A DNA stretch of 25,396 bases from a virus. The notes under the pieces were generated by a model. It was given only the letters and a program-made list of their open reading frames with translations. It was not told the DNA's origin and ran no database searches. Position numbers and translations under genes: made by a program. Of the stretch, positions 1 to 6,245 are shown piece after piece. The DNA lies in IMG/VR virus record IMGVR_UViG_3300017743_000109, positions 1-25,396 of that record. One strand, 5' to 3'. Position 1 is the first letter of the stretch; each line of letters begins with the position of its first letter.

Positions 1-203
1 CAACAGCGGTAGGGTTTAAGTGGTCTGCAAGTTCTGGCAGTAGTAACCAAGGTTCTTTAGGTTATCTTCGTTCTACAGGTGTTTCAATACAATTAAAAGT
101 TGTGAATGGAAATGTTGGAAGTAATCCTACTATCTATACAACAAACCCAACGAGTCAATTGATTCAATTGTCGATGTCTAAGGGTGGTGGAGATTTACAA
201 TAA
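1..203 (+). CDS. C-terminal end of an upstream gene, probably virion structural
   Basis: An open frame enters from the left edge (codons in phase with position 3) and stops at the TAA at 201-203. The visible 66 residues are rich in Ser, Gly, Asn and Thr and include a short beta-like segment (VSIQLKVVNGNVGSNPTIY), ending in SKGGGDLQ. No motif identifies a family. The composition and the position next to fibre-type genes suggest a tail fibre or other virion protein. Its stop overlaps the ATG of the next gene (TAATG), so the two are probably translationally coupled. Without the N-terminal part nothing more can be said. Confidence 0.6.
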   Translation, partial: TAVGFKWSASSGSSNQGSLGYLRSTGVSIQLKVVNGNVGSNPTIYTTNPTSQLIQLSMSKGGGDLQ

Positions 204-1375
204 TGGCCATTGCTCAACAACCATATAGTTTACAACAACCTACTATAGTTTCATATAGGATGCCTTCTATAGCAAATAGACAAAACGCCTATCCCTATAT
301 TGCAAATGCACAAGAACCAAATATTAGAAATGCAAGACAGCCTGCAACTTATGACACACAGGGTCAGACACCTACTACATATAGAAATCCTGTAAATGCA
401 AGACAGCCTAATATTAGAGAAGCAAGACAACCTAGTACATACCAACATAGAAGTCCTTTAACATATAGTCACAGGTCACCATTTACCTATGCACATAGAA
501 GTCCGTTCACTTATAGAAGTCCAGTGAATGCACAGGAACCAAACATAAGAGAGGCAAGACAACCTAATACATACCAACATAGAAGTCCTTTAACATATAG
601 TCACAGGTCACCGTCTACGTATCAACATCAAAGTCCACTTACATATAGAAGTCCTGTAGAGGGAAGAGAACCTAACATACGTGATGCAAGACAACCTGCG
701 ACATATGCTCATAGGTCACCGTTTACCTACGAGACAAGAAGTCCGTTTACATATAATAGACAAGCAATAAGACAAGTTTCATACAACCATAGGTCTCCAT
801 TTACATATAGAAACCCTAGTAATGCACAAACAAATGTTGTAAAAGAAAGTCAAACACCATTTACGTATCAAAGAACTGGTCAATTACCAAGTATCTATCA
901 ACATAGAAGTCCATTTACGTATGCAACAACAGGTCAACAACCAGCTATTGGTAATCGCGATGTACCTTATCCTTACATTGCAACTGCAACTGAACCTAAT
1001 ATTAGAAACAAGCAAGTATCTTATCCATATATTGCAGATGGAAGAAGTCCATTTACCTATGCACATAGAAGTCCGTTCACATATCAAAATTCAGTACAAG
1101 GACAACAACCTAATATTAGAAATACACAAACACCTTTCTTCTATAATGCTGGAGCTCAGATATCATATCAACACCAAAGTCCATTTACCTATCAAGTTAC
1201 TTACTCACATCAAAGAGTCATACCTAGAAATGCAAAAGTTAAAGGTGTATTCATTAATGACAATGGAACTCTAAGAAAGGTAGAAGAAGCTTATGTAAAT
1301 GATAGTGGAACTGCAAGGAAAACACACCAATCTGTACCAACTGCTCAGTTCCCAATGGGTGAGTTTGGTGCTTAA
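203..1375 (+). CDS. Octad-repeat virion protein 1 (proline-anchored repeats)
   Basis: A 390-residue protein. Residues about 25-335 are imperfect repeats of eight residues beginning with Pro, of the types P-F-T-Y-x-H-R-S and P-N-I-R-x-x-Q-x, with shorter six-residue steps (PVNAQE, PFTYRN) between them. I count six exact HRSPFTY heptads, plus HRSPLTY and other variants. There is no Cys. The C-terminal 60 residues leave the repeat and read KVKGVFINDNGTLRKV and EEAYVNDSGTARK, two copies of a short beta motif often seen in phage fibre proteins. Two further repeat proteins of the same kind lie at 8912 and 10444; there the non-repeat cap is N-terminal or almost absent. The start overlaps the upstream stop. 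The product is probably a virion fibre or surface filament; I do not recognise a characterised family. Long antisense frames across it are by-products of the repeats. Confidence 0.8.
   Translation: MAIAQQPYSLQQPTIVSYRMPSIANRQNAYPYIANAQEPNIRNARQPATYDTQGQTPTTYRNPVNARQPNIREARQPSTYQHRSPLTYSHRSPFTYAHRSPFTYRSPVNAQEPNIREARQPNTYQHRSPLTYSHRSPSTYQHQSPLTYRSPVEGREPNIRDARQPATYAHRSPFTYETRSPFTYNRQAIRQVSYNHRSPFTYRNPSNAQTNVVKESQTPFTYQRTGQLPSIYQHRSPFTYATTGQQPAIGNRDVPYPYIATATEPNIRNKQVSYPYIADGRSPFTYAHRSPFTYQNSVQGQQPNIRNTQTPFFYNAGAQISYQHQSPFTYQVTYSHQRVIPRNAKVKGVFINDNGTLRKVEEAYVNDSGTARKTHQSVPTAQFPMGEFGA
440..1200 (+). repeat. Imperfect 24-base coding repeats (array 1)
   Basis: Degenerate 24-base units, one per eight-residue octad, for example units coding x-H-R-S-P-F-T-Y. 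The same peptide is written with several codon sets (AGA-AGT-CCA, AGG-TCA-CCG, AGG-TCT-CCA for Arg-Ser-Pro). Confidence 0.8.
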
Positions 1376-1398
1376 TTCATAAGTAAAACTTAAAAAGG

Positions 1399-1406
1399 TA
1401 TAAATA
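1399..1406 (+). promoter_or_regulatory. T4-type late promoter box, start codon at predicted +1
   Basis: Perfect TATAAATA in the 36-base gap after the first octad-repeat gene, ending six positions before the A of the ATG at 1412. It starts a transcript of fibre genes that would have no leader. Confidence 0.8.
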
Positions 1407-1411
1407 GTTAT

Positions 1412-1741
1412 ATGGCTATTCTTGCAAACATATTTATCGACCAACATACAGACTTCAGCATTACTGTAGATGTCACCGATGCAACTGGAAATGTTCTTAA
1501 CTTAACAGGTTATACTGCAGCTGCACAAATGAGAAAGACATATACTTCAACAAATGCAAGTGCAACATTCAGTACTGTAGTATCAGCGTCTGATGGTAAG
1601 GTAACTTTATCATTAACCGATACTGTTACTGGTGCATTGGAGCCAGGCAGGTATGTTTACGATATGACTGTAACTAGTGGTTCAACAACGACTAGAGTAA
1701 TAGAAGGACAAGCCATCGTAACCCCAAGTGTGACGAGGTAA
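1412..1741 (+). CDS. Small beta-sandwich baseplate/fibre protein (BppU-N-like)
   Basis: A 109-residue, all-beta-looking protein: an N-terminal strand pair (FSITVDVTDATGNVLNLTGY), a central AAAQMRKTY segment, then TLSLTDTVTGALEPGRYVYD and a final strand pair. The order 'disordered drive, D-x-x-G-x-x-x-x-LTGY, ... LEPGRYVYDM' resembles the N-terminal domain of BppU-type receptor-binding baseplate proteins and small Ig-like phage structural proteins. That similarity is judged by eye. No good Shine-Dalgarno sequence is at normal distance (an AAGG at 1395-1398 lies 13 bases from the ATG). A perfect T4 late-promoter box at 1399-1406 puts the predicted +1 on the A of the ATG. The next gene follows 4 bases after the stop. 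Confidence 0.75.
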   Translation: MAILANIFIDQHTDFSITVDVTDATGNVLNLTGYTAAAQMRKTYTSTNASATFSTVVSASDGKVTLSLTDTVTGALEPGRYVYDMTVTSGSTTTRVIEGQAIVTPSVTR

Positions 1742-1745
1742 TAAT

Positions 1746-1991
1746 ATGGCAATTAGAGGAACATTAAGTAGAGTTGTAACCGTCGGTGGTAAAGTCACTG
1801 GTGGTGGAAACATCAAAGCAACACAGGTTGCTATGGGTGGAACTTCTGCAGCCCAAACAGACATCACTGCAAAATCAATCAATGAACTTGCAGACGTAAA
1901 TGCTTCGGAAACAGATGATGGATTACTATCATATGACCAAGCATCAGACAAATGGACTACAACTACCGTTTTAGACGGTGGGACATTCTAA
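1746..1991 (+). CDS. Small fibre-associated protein with DGGTF terminus
   Basis: An 81-residue protein with a Gly/Thr-rich N-terminal half (VVTVGGKVTGGGNIKATQVA) and a C-terminal motif ELADVNASETDDGLLSYDQA followed by KWTTTTVLDGGTF. The pattern 'LxDVn...dGxLxYdxxxxkW' is frequent in tail-fibre proteins of marine phages and usually marks a short beta module. The last five residues, DGGTF, are identical to the end of the 530-residue protein at 2137 and nearly the same as the end of the 72-residue protein at 6027 (DGGTI). Four bases separate it from the previous gene, so both are probably on one transcript. Function unknown; a small virion decoration or fibre-junction protein is likely. Confidence 0.65.
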   Translation: MAIRGTLSRVVTVGGKVTGGGNIKATQVAMGGTSAAQTDITAKSINELADVNASETDDGLLSYDQASDKWTTTTVLDGGTF

Positions 1992-1994
1992 AAC

Positions 1995-2002
1995 ACTAAA
2001 TA
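1995..2002 (+). promoter_or_regulatory. Weak late promoter-like box
   Basis: ACTAAATA, two changes from TATAAATA, 142 bases before the ATG at 2137. If used it would give an unusually long leader holding the three hairpins at 2018-2100. Weak evidence. Confidence 0.3.
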
Positions 2003-2017
2003 AGTGTACAAATCAAG

Positions 2018-2100
2018 GTTGTCGACAGTGAGACAACGACCCACATTGTGAGTGGACAGACTATATAATGAACTCAACTTCTCGGGATAGTGAACGAGAA
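2018..2100 (+). promoter_or_regulatory. Cluster of three small hairpins in the leader of the 530-aa fibre gene
   Basis: GTTGTC/GACAAC (2018-2023/2032-2037), CCAC/GTGG (2041-2044/2052-2055) and TTCTCG/CGAGAA (2079-2084/2095-2100). The loops are GACAGTGA, ATTGTGA and GGATAGTGAA, all ending in a GTGA(A) run. They lie in the 145-base gap between 1991 and 2137, which holds no gene. Role unknown: a protein-binding leader or RNA-processing region is possible. Confidence 0.45.
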
Positions 2101-2136
2101 ACAACAACTAATAATTTTATTTAAAAGGAAATAAAA

Positions 2137-3729
2137 ATGGCAACAGTAATTCAGATTAAAAGAAGTACAGGTGTATCTGCACCAGCTATCTCCGACTTAG
2201 CGGAAGGTGAATTAGCGTACGTACAGGATAGGTCGAATTCGGGTGCTGGAGCGAAACTATACATTGAATCAGTAGACTCTGATAATAGTACTGCATTAAT
2301 CCAAGCAATTGGTGGTAAGTACTATACAGATATGCTAGCTGGTTCTACTGCAACTCCTGCTGACTTAAAAGTCGGTAATAGTGCAAGTACAGGTGGTAGT
2401 ATTAAGTTAATGGAAGACACAGACAACGGAACAAACTTCGTTGCTCTTAAATCTCCAAACACTTTAGGCTCTTCAGTAACGTGGACTCTTCCTTCAACGG
2501 ACGGTAGTGCTAACCAAGTTCTTGGAACAGACGGTTCAGGCGCATTATCATTCTTATCAACAACATCAACCCTAGCAGGTGCTTCGGATTCAGATATTTC
2601 ATCTCCAACAGGCGGACAAATGCTTGTTCATGATGGAAGTAATTCATTCGATAACGTATCAATGAGTGGTGATGCAACTATGGCATCAAGTGGTGCTGTA
2701 ACAATCGCTGCAAACGCAGTGCAAGTTGGAAACATTGACTTCTTTGTCGATGAAGACAACATGGCATCCGACTCAGCAGTTAAAGTTCCTTCACAACAAT
2801 CAGTTAAAGCTTATGTTGATGCAGTAACTACAGAACTACAATCTCAAGACCTTGACGGTGCAGCGGATAGTGGTACTTTAGCAGTTGATTTAGATACACA
2901 ATCATTAACTTTCACAGGTGGAACAGGTGTAACAACTTCTGCAAGTGGTCAAGCGGTAGAGTTTGCAATCGGTCAGGCAGTTGGAACTTCAGACAACGTA
3001 GAATTCGGTAACGTAACAGTTGGCGGAACACTAAACTCAGACGACATCACTGCAACAACATTGACTGCAAGTGGTAACGTTGTTGTAACAGGTAACTTAA
3101 GTGTTAACGGAACTACAACTACAGTTAATTCAACTACTGTATCAATCGCAGACCCAGTTTTCGAACTTGGTGCTGATAGTTCAGACGATAACTTAGACCG
3201 TGGTATTAAGTTTAAATACAACGATGGTTCTGCTAGAGTTGGTTTCTTTGGTTACGATGAAAATACAACTAAGTTCGTAGCTCTTAAACAAGCTACAGAT
3301 TCTTCCTCAGTATTCAGTGGAACTGCTATGGACGCAGTATTCGGTGGTGTGGAAGCAACGAACTTAACACTAAGTGGGTCAATCAAAGAGATTGATGGAG
3401 CTGCACCAACTAATGGTCAGATTCTTATGGGTCACACAGCCAATGGAGACATGGCTTTGGGAACTATTACTGCTGGTGATGGTATCGATGTAACTAACGG
3501 TGCTGGTTCTATATCAATCAGTGCTGAACAATCAAGTGCATCTAATTTAGGTGTCGTGATTGTTGATGCTGGTGAAGGTATGGACGTATCATACTCAAGT
3601 GGTACAGCAACTGTAAGTGGAGAAGATGCAACTACAACTAATAAAGGTATTGCAAGTTTTGCCACAGCAAACTTTACAGTATCAAGTGGTGCAGTTTCAA
3701 TCACTGGTATTGACGGCGGAACATTTTAA
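2137..3729 (+). CDS. Tail fibre-like protein, modular (530 aa)
   Basis: The N-terminus (TVIQIKRSTGVSAPAISDL, then AEGELAYVQD) is a fibre N-terminal module common in T4-like marine phages and is shared with the gene at 3768. Further modules are visible: a beta-rich stretch with LPSTDGSANQVLGTDGSGAL (residues about 118-137), a DEDNMASDSAVKVPSQQSVK module near residues 205-225 that is also in the 871-residue protein, and GNVVVTGNLSVNGTTTTVNS near residue 312, which recurs in the genes at 5087 and 6245. The end is GIDGGTF. The low-complexity Gly/Ser/Thr/Ala/Asp composition suits a beta-structured trimeric fibre. A good Shine-Dalgarno (AAAAGGA) stands before the ATG. It is preceded by a 145-base gap with three small hairpins. 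No enzymatic motif is seen. Confidence 0.8.
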   Translation: MATVIQIKRSTGVSAPAISDLAEGELAYVQDRSNSGAGAKLYIESVDSDNSTALIQAIGGKYYTDMLAGSTATPADLKVGNSASTGGSIKLMEDTDNGTNFVALKSPNTLGSSVTWTLPSTDGSANQVLGTDGSGALSFLSTTSTLAGASDSDISSPTGGQMLVHDGSNSFDNVSMSGDATMASSGAVTIAANAVQVGNIDFFVDEDNMASDSAVKVPSQQSVKAYVDAVTTELQSQDLDGAADSGTLAVDLDTQSLTFTGGTGVTTSASGQAVEFAIGQAVGTSDNVEFGNVTVGGTLNSDDITATTLTASGNVVVTGNLSVNGTTTTVNSTTVSIADPVFELGADSSDDNLDRGIKFKYNDGSARVGFFGYDENTTKFVALKQATDSSSVFSGTAMDAVFGGVEATNLTLSGSIKEIDGAAPTNGQILMGHTANGDMALGTITAGDGIDVTNGAGSISISAEQSSASNLGVVIVDAGEGMDVSYSSGTATVSGEDATTTNKGIASFATANFTVSSGAVSITGIDGGTF

Positions 3730-3767
3730 TTAATATTTCATCAATCAATCAATACTAGGAGAGTAAC

Positions 3768-4595
3768 ATGGCAACAGTTATTAATTTTAAAAGAAGTTCG
3801 ACTCAGAATGCAGTTCCGACTACTAGTGATTTATCACTAGGTGAAGTCGCGATTAATACCTATCATGGTAGAATGTATACTGAAAAGAACGATGGGTCAG
3901 CAGCGATTACAGAAATCGGTTCTAATCCTAAAACTCTTTCTGTTAATGACGCCTACTCTTTCCCAACTAGTGACGGAACGTCGAATCAAGTATTGTCAAC
4001 AAATGGTTCAGGCACACTTTCATTTAGTAATCAACCATCAAGTGGAGTTGTAACATTTACCTACACTATAGGCTCAACGACAACAGTCATCACTGGAAAC
4101 GATGATGATAGTAACTCGTTAGTTTATCAAGCAGGTAGTGAACAAGTTTACTTAAATGGTGTAAAACTAATTGGTGGTGGCATAGACTATGCAACGACAA
4201 ACAGTACGACAATAACACTACAAGCAAATGCTTTAAGTGGTGACGTGTTAGAAATAGTTGCAATTACAGCTGCAGCGAACCTTGTACAAGGGTTCTTCAC
4301 TGCAAGTGTTTTAACAGCGACAACAGCAGACCAAGTATTATCTTCTAATAGTGTGGCAATTAAGGGCATCAAGTATGTAATTAATGCAACTCATGCTTCG
4401 GCAGGGACACATGCATGTGAAGTTTTACTTATTAATAACGGCTCGAATGCATACTTCGTACAATACGGTGATGTGTATTCAACAGCAAGTTTGTTTACAT
4501 TGAGTGCAGACGTTGACTCGGGGGCAATGAGATTACTCGTTACTCCAGCCAACACAAACACTACAATTGATACATTCCAAATTAGACATTCTTAA
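3768..4595 (+). CDS. Tail fibre-like protein with shared C-terminal domain (275 aa)
   Basis: The N-terminus (TVINFKRSSTQNAVPTTSDL, then SLGEVAIN) is homologous by eye to that of the gene at 2137. A FPTSDGTSNQVLSTNGSGTL module follows near residues 66-85 (also in the genes at 2137 and 5087), then a VTFTYTIGSTTT region and a KLIGGGIDYATT segment typical of fibre beta-hairpins. The last ~95 residues (IKYVINATHAS...EVLLINNGSNAYFVQYGD...LLVTPANTNTTIDTFQ) form a domain that recurs in the two following genes. Strong Shine-Dalgarno AGGAGAG before the ATG. Only 14 bases separate its stop from the next ATG. Likely a virion fibre or tip subunit. Confidence 0.75.
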   Translation: MATVINFKRSSTQNAVPTTSDLSLGEVAINTYHGRMYTEKNDGSAAITEIGSNPKTLSVNDAYSFPTSDGTSNQVLSTNGSGTLSFSNQPSSGVVTFTYTIGSTTTVITGNDDDSNSLVYQAGSEQVYLNGVKLIGGGIDYATTNSTTITLQANALSGDVLEIVAITAAANLVQGFFTASVLTATTADQVLSSNSVAIKGIKYVINATHASAGTHACEVLLINNGSNAYFVQYGDVYSTASLFTLSADVDSGAMRLLVTPANTNTTIDTFQIRHS

Positions 4596-4609
4596 GGGGG
4601 GATTAACTA

Positions 4610-5023
4610 ATGGCAAAATCAAATAGTTTTAAATTAGCAGAATTAATCCGTGTCTTCCAGTACGATACATCAACAGATAAAATCAGTACAAGTAAGTCCC
4701 TTTTAGATGCAAACAGAAGTAAAGGCGATTTAACTACTACTGCAACTACCCAAGTTAACTTGGATACGTTTGCAAAAGCAAGTTATAGAGCTGCACGATA
4801 TGTTATTGCAATGACTGAAGGGAGTGACTTTCATAGTACCGAACTAATATTAGTTCATGATGGTACCAATGTAACACTAACAGCTTACGGCACGTTAAAA
4901 AGTGGTTCTGCTCTAGCAACATTTGATGCAGATATAAGTGGAAGTGACCTCAGATTGAGAATCACACCTGCTTCAACTTCATCAACCGTTACTAAGTTTG
5001 ATAGAACAACAGTAGACGCATAA
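4610..5023 (+). CDS. Stand-alone copy of the shared fibre C-terminal domain (137 aa)
   Basis: A short N-terminal part (residues 1-40, SFKLAELIRVFQYDTSTDKI) is followed by a ~95-residue domain (NLDTFAKASYRAARYVIAMT ... STELILVHDGTNVTLTAYGT ... LRLRITPASTSSTVTKFDRT, VDA). This domain aligns by eye along its whole length with the C-terminus of the 277-residue protein at 5087 and more weakly with that of the gene at 3768. The gene therefore looks like the domain on its own, perhaps an exchangeable fibre tip or host-contact module. A G-rich Shine-Dalgarno (AAGGGGGGA) precedes the ATG. The gene ends just before a strong terminator. No catalytic motif is visible. Confidence 0.75.
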   Translation: MAKSNSFKLAELIRVFQYDTSTDKISTSKSLLDANRSKGDLTTTATTQVNLDTFAKASYRAARYVIAMTEGSDFHSTELILVHDGTNVTLTAYGTLKSGSALATFDADISGSDLRLRITPASTSSTVTKFDRTTVDA

Positions 5024-5043
5024 ACAAAAGACCAAAATCTTTT

Positions 5044-5070
5044 AAGGGGAACTTCGGTTCCCCTTTTTTT
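5044..5070 (+). terminator. Rho-independent terminator with UUCG tetraloop
   Basis: Inverted repeat AAGGGGAAC (5044-5052) / GTTCCCCTT (5057-5065) around a TTCG loop, then a T run to 5070. It stands 20 bases after the stop at 5023. C(UUCG)G is the typical stable loop of T4-family terminators. A late-promoter box begins 4 bases after the T run. Confidence 0.93.
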
Positions 5071-5073
5071 AGC

Positions 5074-5081
5074 TATAAATA
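5074..5081 (+). promoter_or_regulatory. T4-type late promoter box, start codon at predicted +1
   Basis: Perfect TATAAATA octamer. In T4 this box occupies -13 to -6, which would place +1 at 5087, the A of the ATG of the next gene. There is no Shine-Dalgarno between box and ATG (GAACT only), so the late mRNA would be leaderless. Confidence 0.8.
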
Positions 5082-5086
5082 GAACT

Positions 5087-5920
5087 ATGGCAACTCAATC
5101 TAAATTTTTAGCAGATGTAGGGATACAAACGGCAGGAGATACATCCATAGGTGGGAATCTTGTTGTTACTGGTGACCTAACTGTTAACGGAACCAATACA
5201 ATTATTGATTCTACAACCCAATCGGTTACAGATTCATTGATAGAACTTGCAAGTGGTAACACAACTGCAGACACTATTGACATAGGAATATATGGTAACT
5301 ATAATGACGGTTTAAGTGGAGAGGGTGGTGCAAGTGAATATACAGGTCTATTTAGAGACGCGTCAGACTCCACATGGAAGTTGTTTGATGGTCTAGAAGT
5401 AGAACCTTCTACCACAGTTAATTTAAGTGGTAGTGGATATGCTTTAGCAGACTTACATGTTGGTGACTTAGTTGCAACAACATTGACTGCTACAAATAGT
5501 TTAACAGGTGCAAGTATTACTTATCCAACTTCAGACGGAAGTAGTGGTCAAGTATTAACCACAAATGGTAGTGGAACACTATCTTTTGCAACACCTACAG
5601 GATTAGAAGGTGGAACGGTAACAACTACATCAACCTCTGAAGCAACCATGGATACTTTTTCAACGAGCTCTTATAGAAGTGCAAAGTACGAAGTGTCTAT
5701 TTCAGATTCAACAAGTGGAACGTATCAGTTCACAGAACTTTCAATAGTTCATAATGGTACTACTGCAAGTGTTTCACAATACGGTACAGTTTTGACAGGA
5801 ACTACCGAACTTGCAACGTTTGGTGTAGATATAAACATCGGAACGTTACGTATCAGAACTACTCCTGCTACCAGTAATTCAACGGTCTTTAAATTTAAGA
5901 AGATTTTAGTTGACGCTTAA
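5087..5920 (+). CDS. Tail fibre-like protein with shared middle and C-terminal modules (277 aa)
   Basis: Domain order: a short N-terminus (KFLADVGIQTAGD); the GNLVVTGDLTVNGTNTIIDS module with SLIELASGN and a following FRDASDSTWKLF segment (residues about 24-105), also found in the genes at 2137 and 6245; a YPTSDGSSGQVLTTNGSGTL segment near residue 145; and the ~95-residue C-terminal domain (MDTFSTSSYRSAKYEVSISD ... FTELSIVHNGTTASVSQYGT ... LRIRTTPATSNSTVFKFKKI, VDA), closely matching the stand-alone protein at 4610. It is the first gene after the terminator and has its own late promoter. It appears leaderless. Likely a trimeric fibre or tip protein; no enzymatic motif is seen. Confidence 0.78.
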   Translation: MATQSKFLADVGIQTAGDTSIGGNLVVTGDLTVNGTNTIIDSTTQSVTDSLIELASGNTTADTIDIGIYGNYNDGLSGEGGASEYTGLFRDASDSTWKLFDGLEVEPSTTVNLSGSGYALADLHVGDLVATTLTATNSLTGASITYPTSDGSSGQVLTTNGSGTLSFATPTGLEGGTVTTTSTSEATMDTFSTSSYRSAKYEVSISDSTSGTYQFTELSIVHNGTTASVSQYGTVLTGTTELATFGVDINIGTLRIRTTPATSNSTVFKFKKILVDA

Positions 5921-5964
5921 AAAGATAAAGTAATTTTAAAAAGACAGATTATAGGACATTCTTA

Positions 5965-6012
5965 AGAGGAGTGAATCGATAAATAAATGTAACACCCCTC
6001 AAGGTAAACCTT
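5965..6012 (+). promoter_or_regulatory. Late promoter-like box within an inverted repeat, before the 72-aa gene
   Basis: GATAAATA at 5978-5985 (one change from consensus) lies between GAGGAGTG (5965-5972) and CACCCCTC (5993-6000), an inverted repeat with one mismatch. A second short hairpin AAGGT/ACCTT is at 6001-6012, just before the ribosome site. The box is the probable late promoter for 6027 onward; the function of the inverted repeat is unknown. Confidence 0.45.
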
Positions 6013-6026
6013 AAAAGGACACATAA

Positions 6027-6245
6027 ATGGCAACACAAAATACATTCGTAATTGAGTACGGACTTACAGTTGGTTCAACAGAAGTTATTTCCTCAGCAGG
6101 AAAACTAGCTGTATCAGCAATATCTTTACTTACTTCAGATAACTTAACGGAAGGTTCCACGAACCAATACTTTACTTCAAGTAGATTTAACACTTCATTC
6201 GATACTAGATTATCAAATGCAGTTATTGATGGGGGTACAATCTAA
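6027..6245 (+). CDS. Small fibre-module protein with DGGTI terminus (72 aa)
   Basis: A 72-residue protein: an N-terminal FVIEYGLTVGSTEVISSAGK resembling the start of the next gene (FILKNGLSVGTNDVLDSSGD), then SDNLTEGSTNQYFTSSRF, the 'EGSxNxYFT' motif repeated in the 871-residue fibre, and an AVIDGGTI end. It looks like a miniature fibre made of the N-terminal anchoring segment plus one motif. Its stop overlaps the ATG of the large fibre gene (TAATG at 6243-6247), implying translational coupling and perhaps assembly with it. Shine-Dalgarno AAAAGGA at 6012-6018. Confidence 0.72.
   Translation: MATQNTFVIEYGLTVGSTEVISSAGKLAVSAISLLTSDNLTEGSTNQYFTSSRFNTSFDTRLSNAVIDGGTI

Noticed and set aside
2064-2069. 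TATAAT as a sigma70 -10 element before the 530-aa gene
   Set aside because: No -35 match at 16-18 bases spacing upstream.
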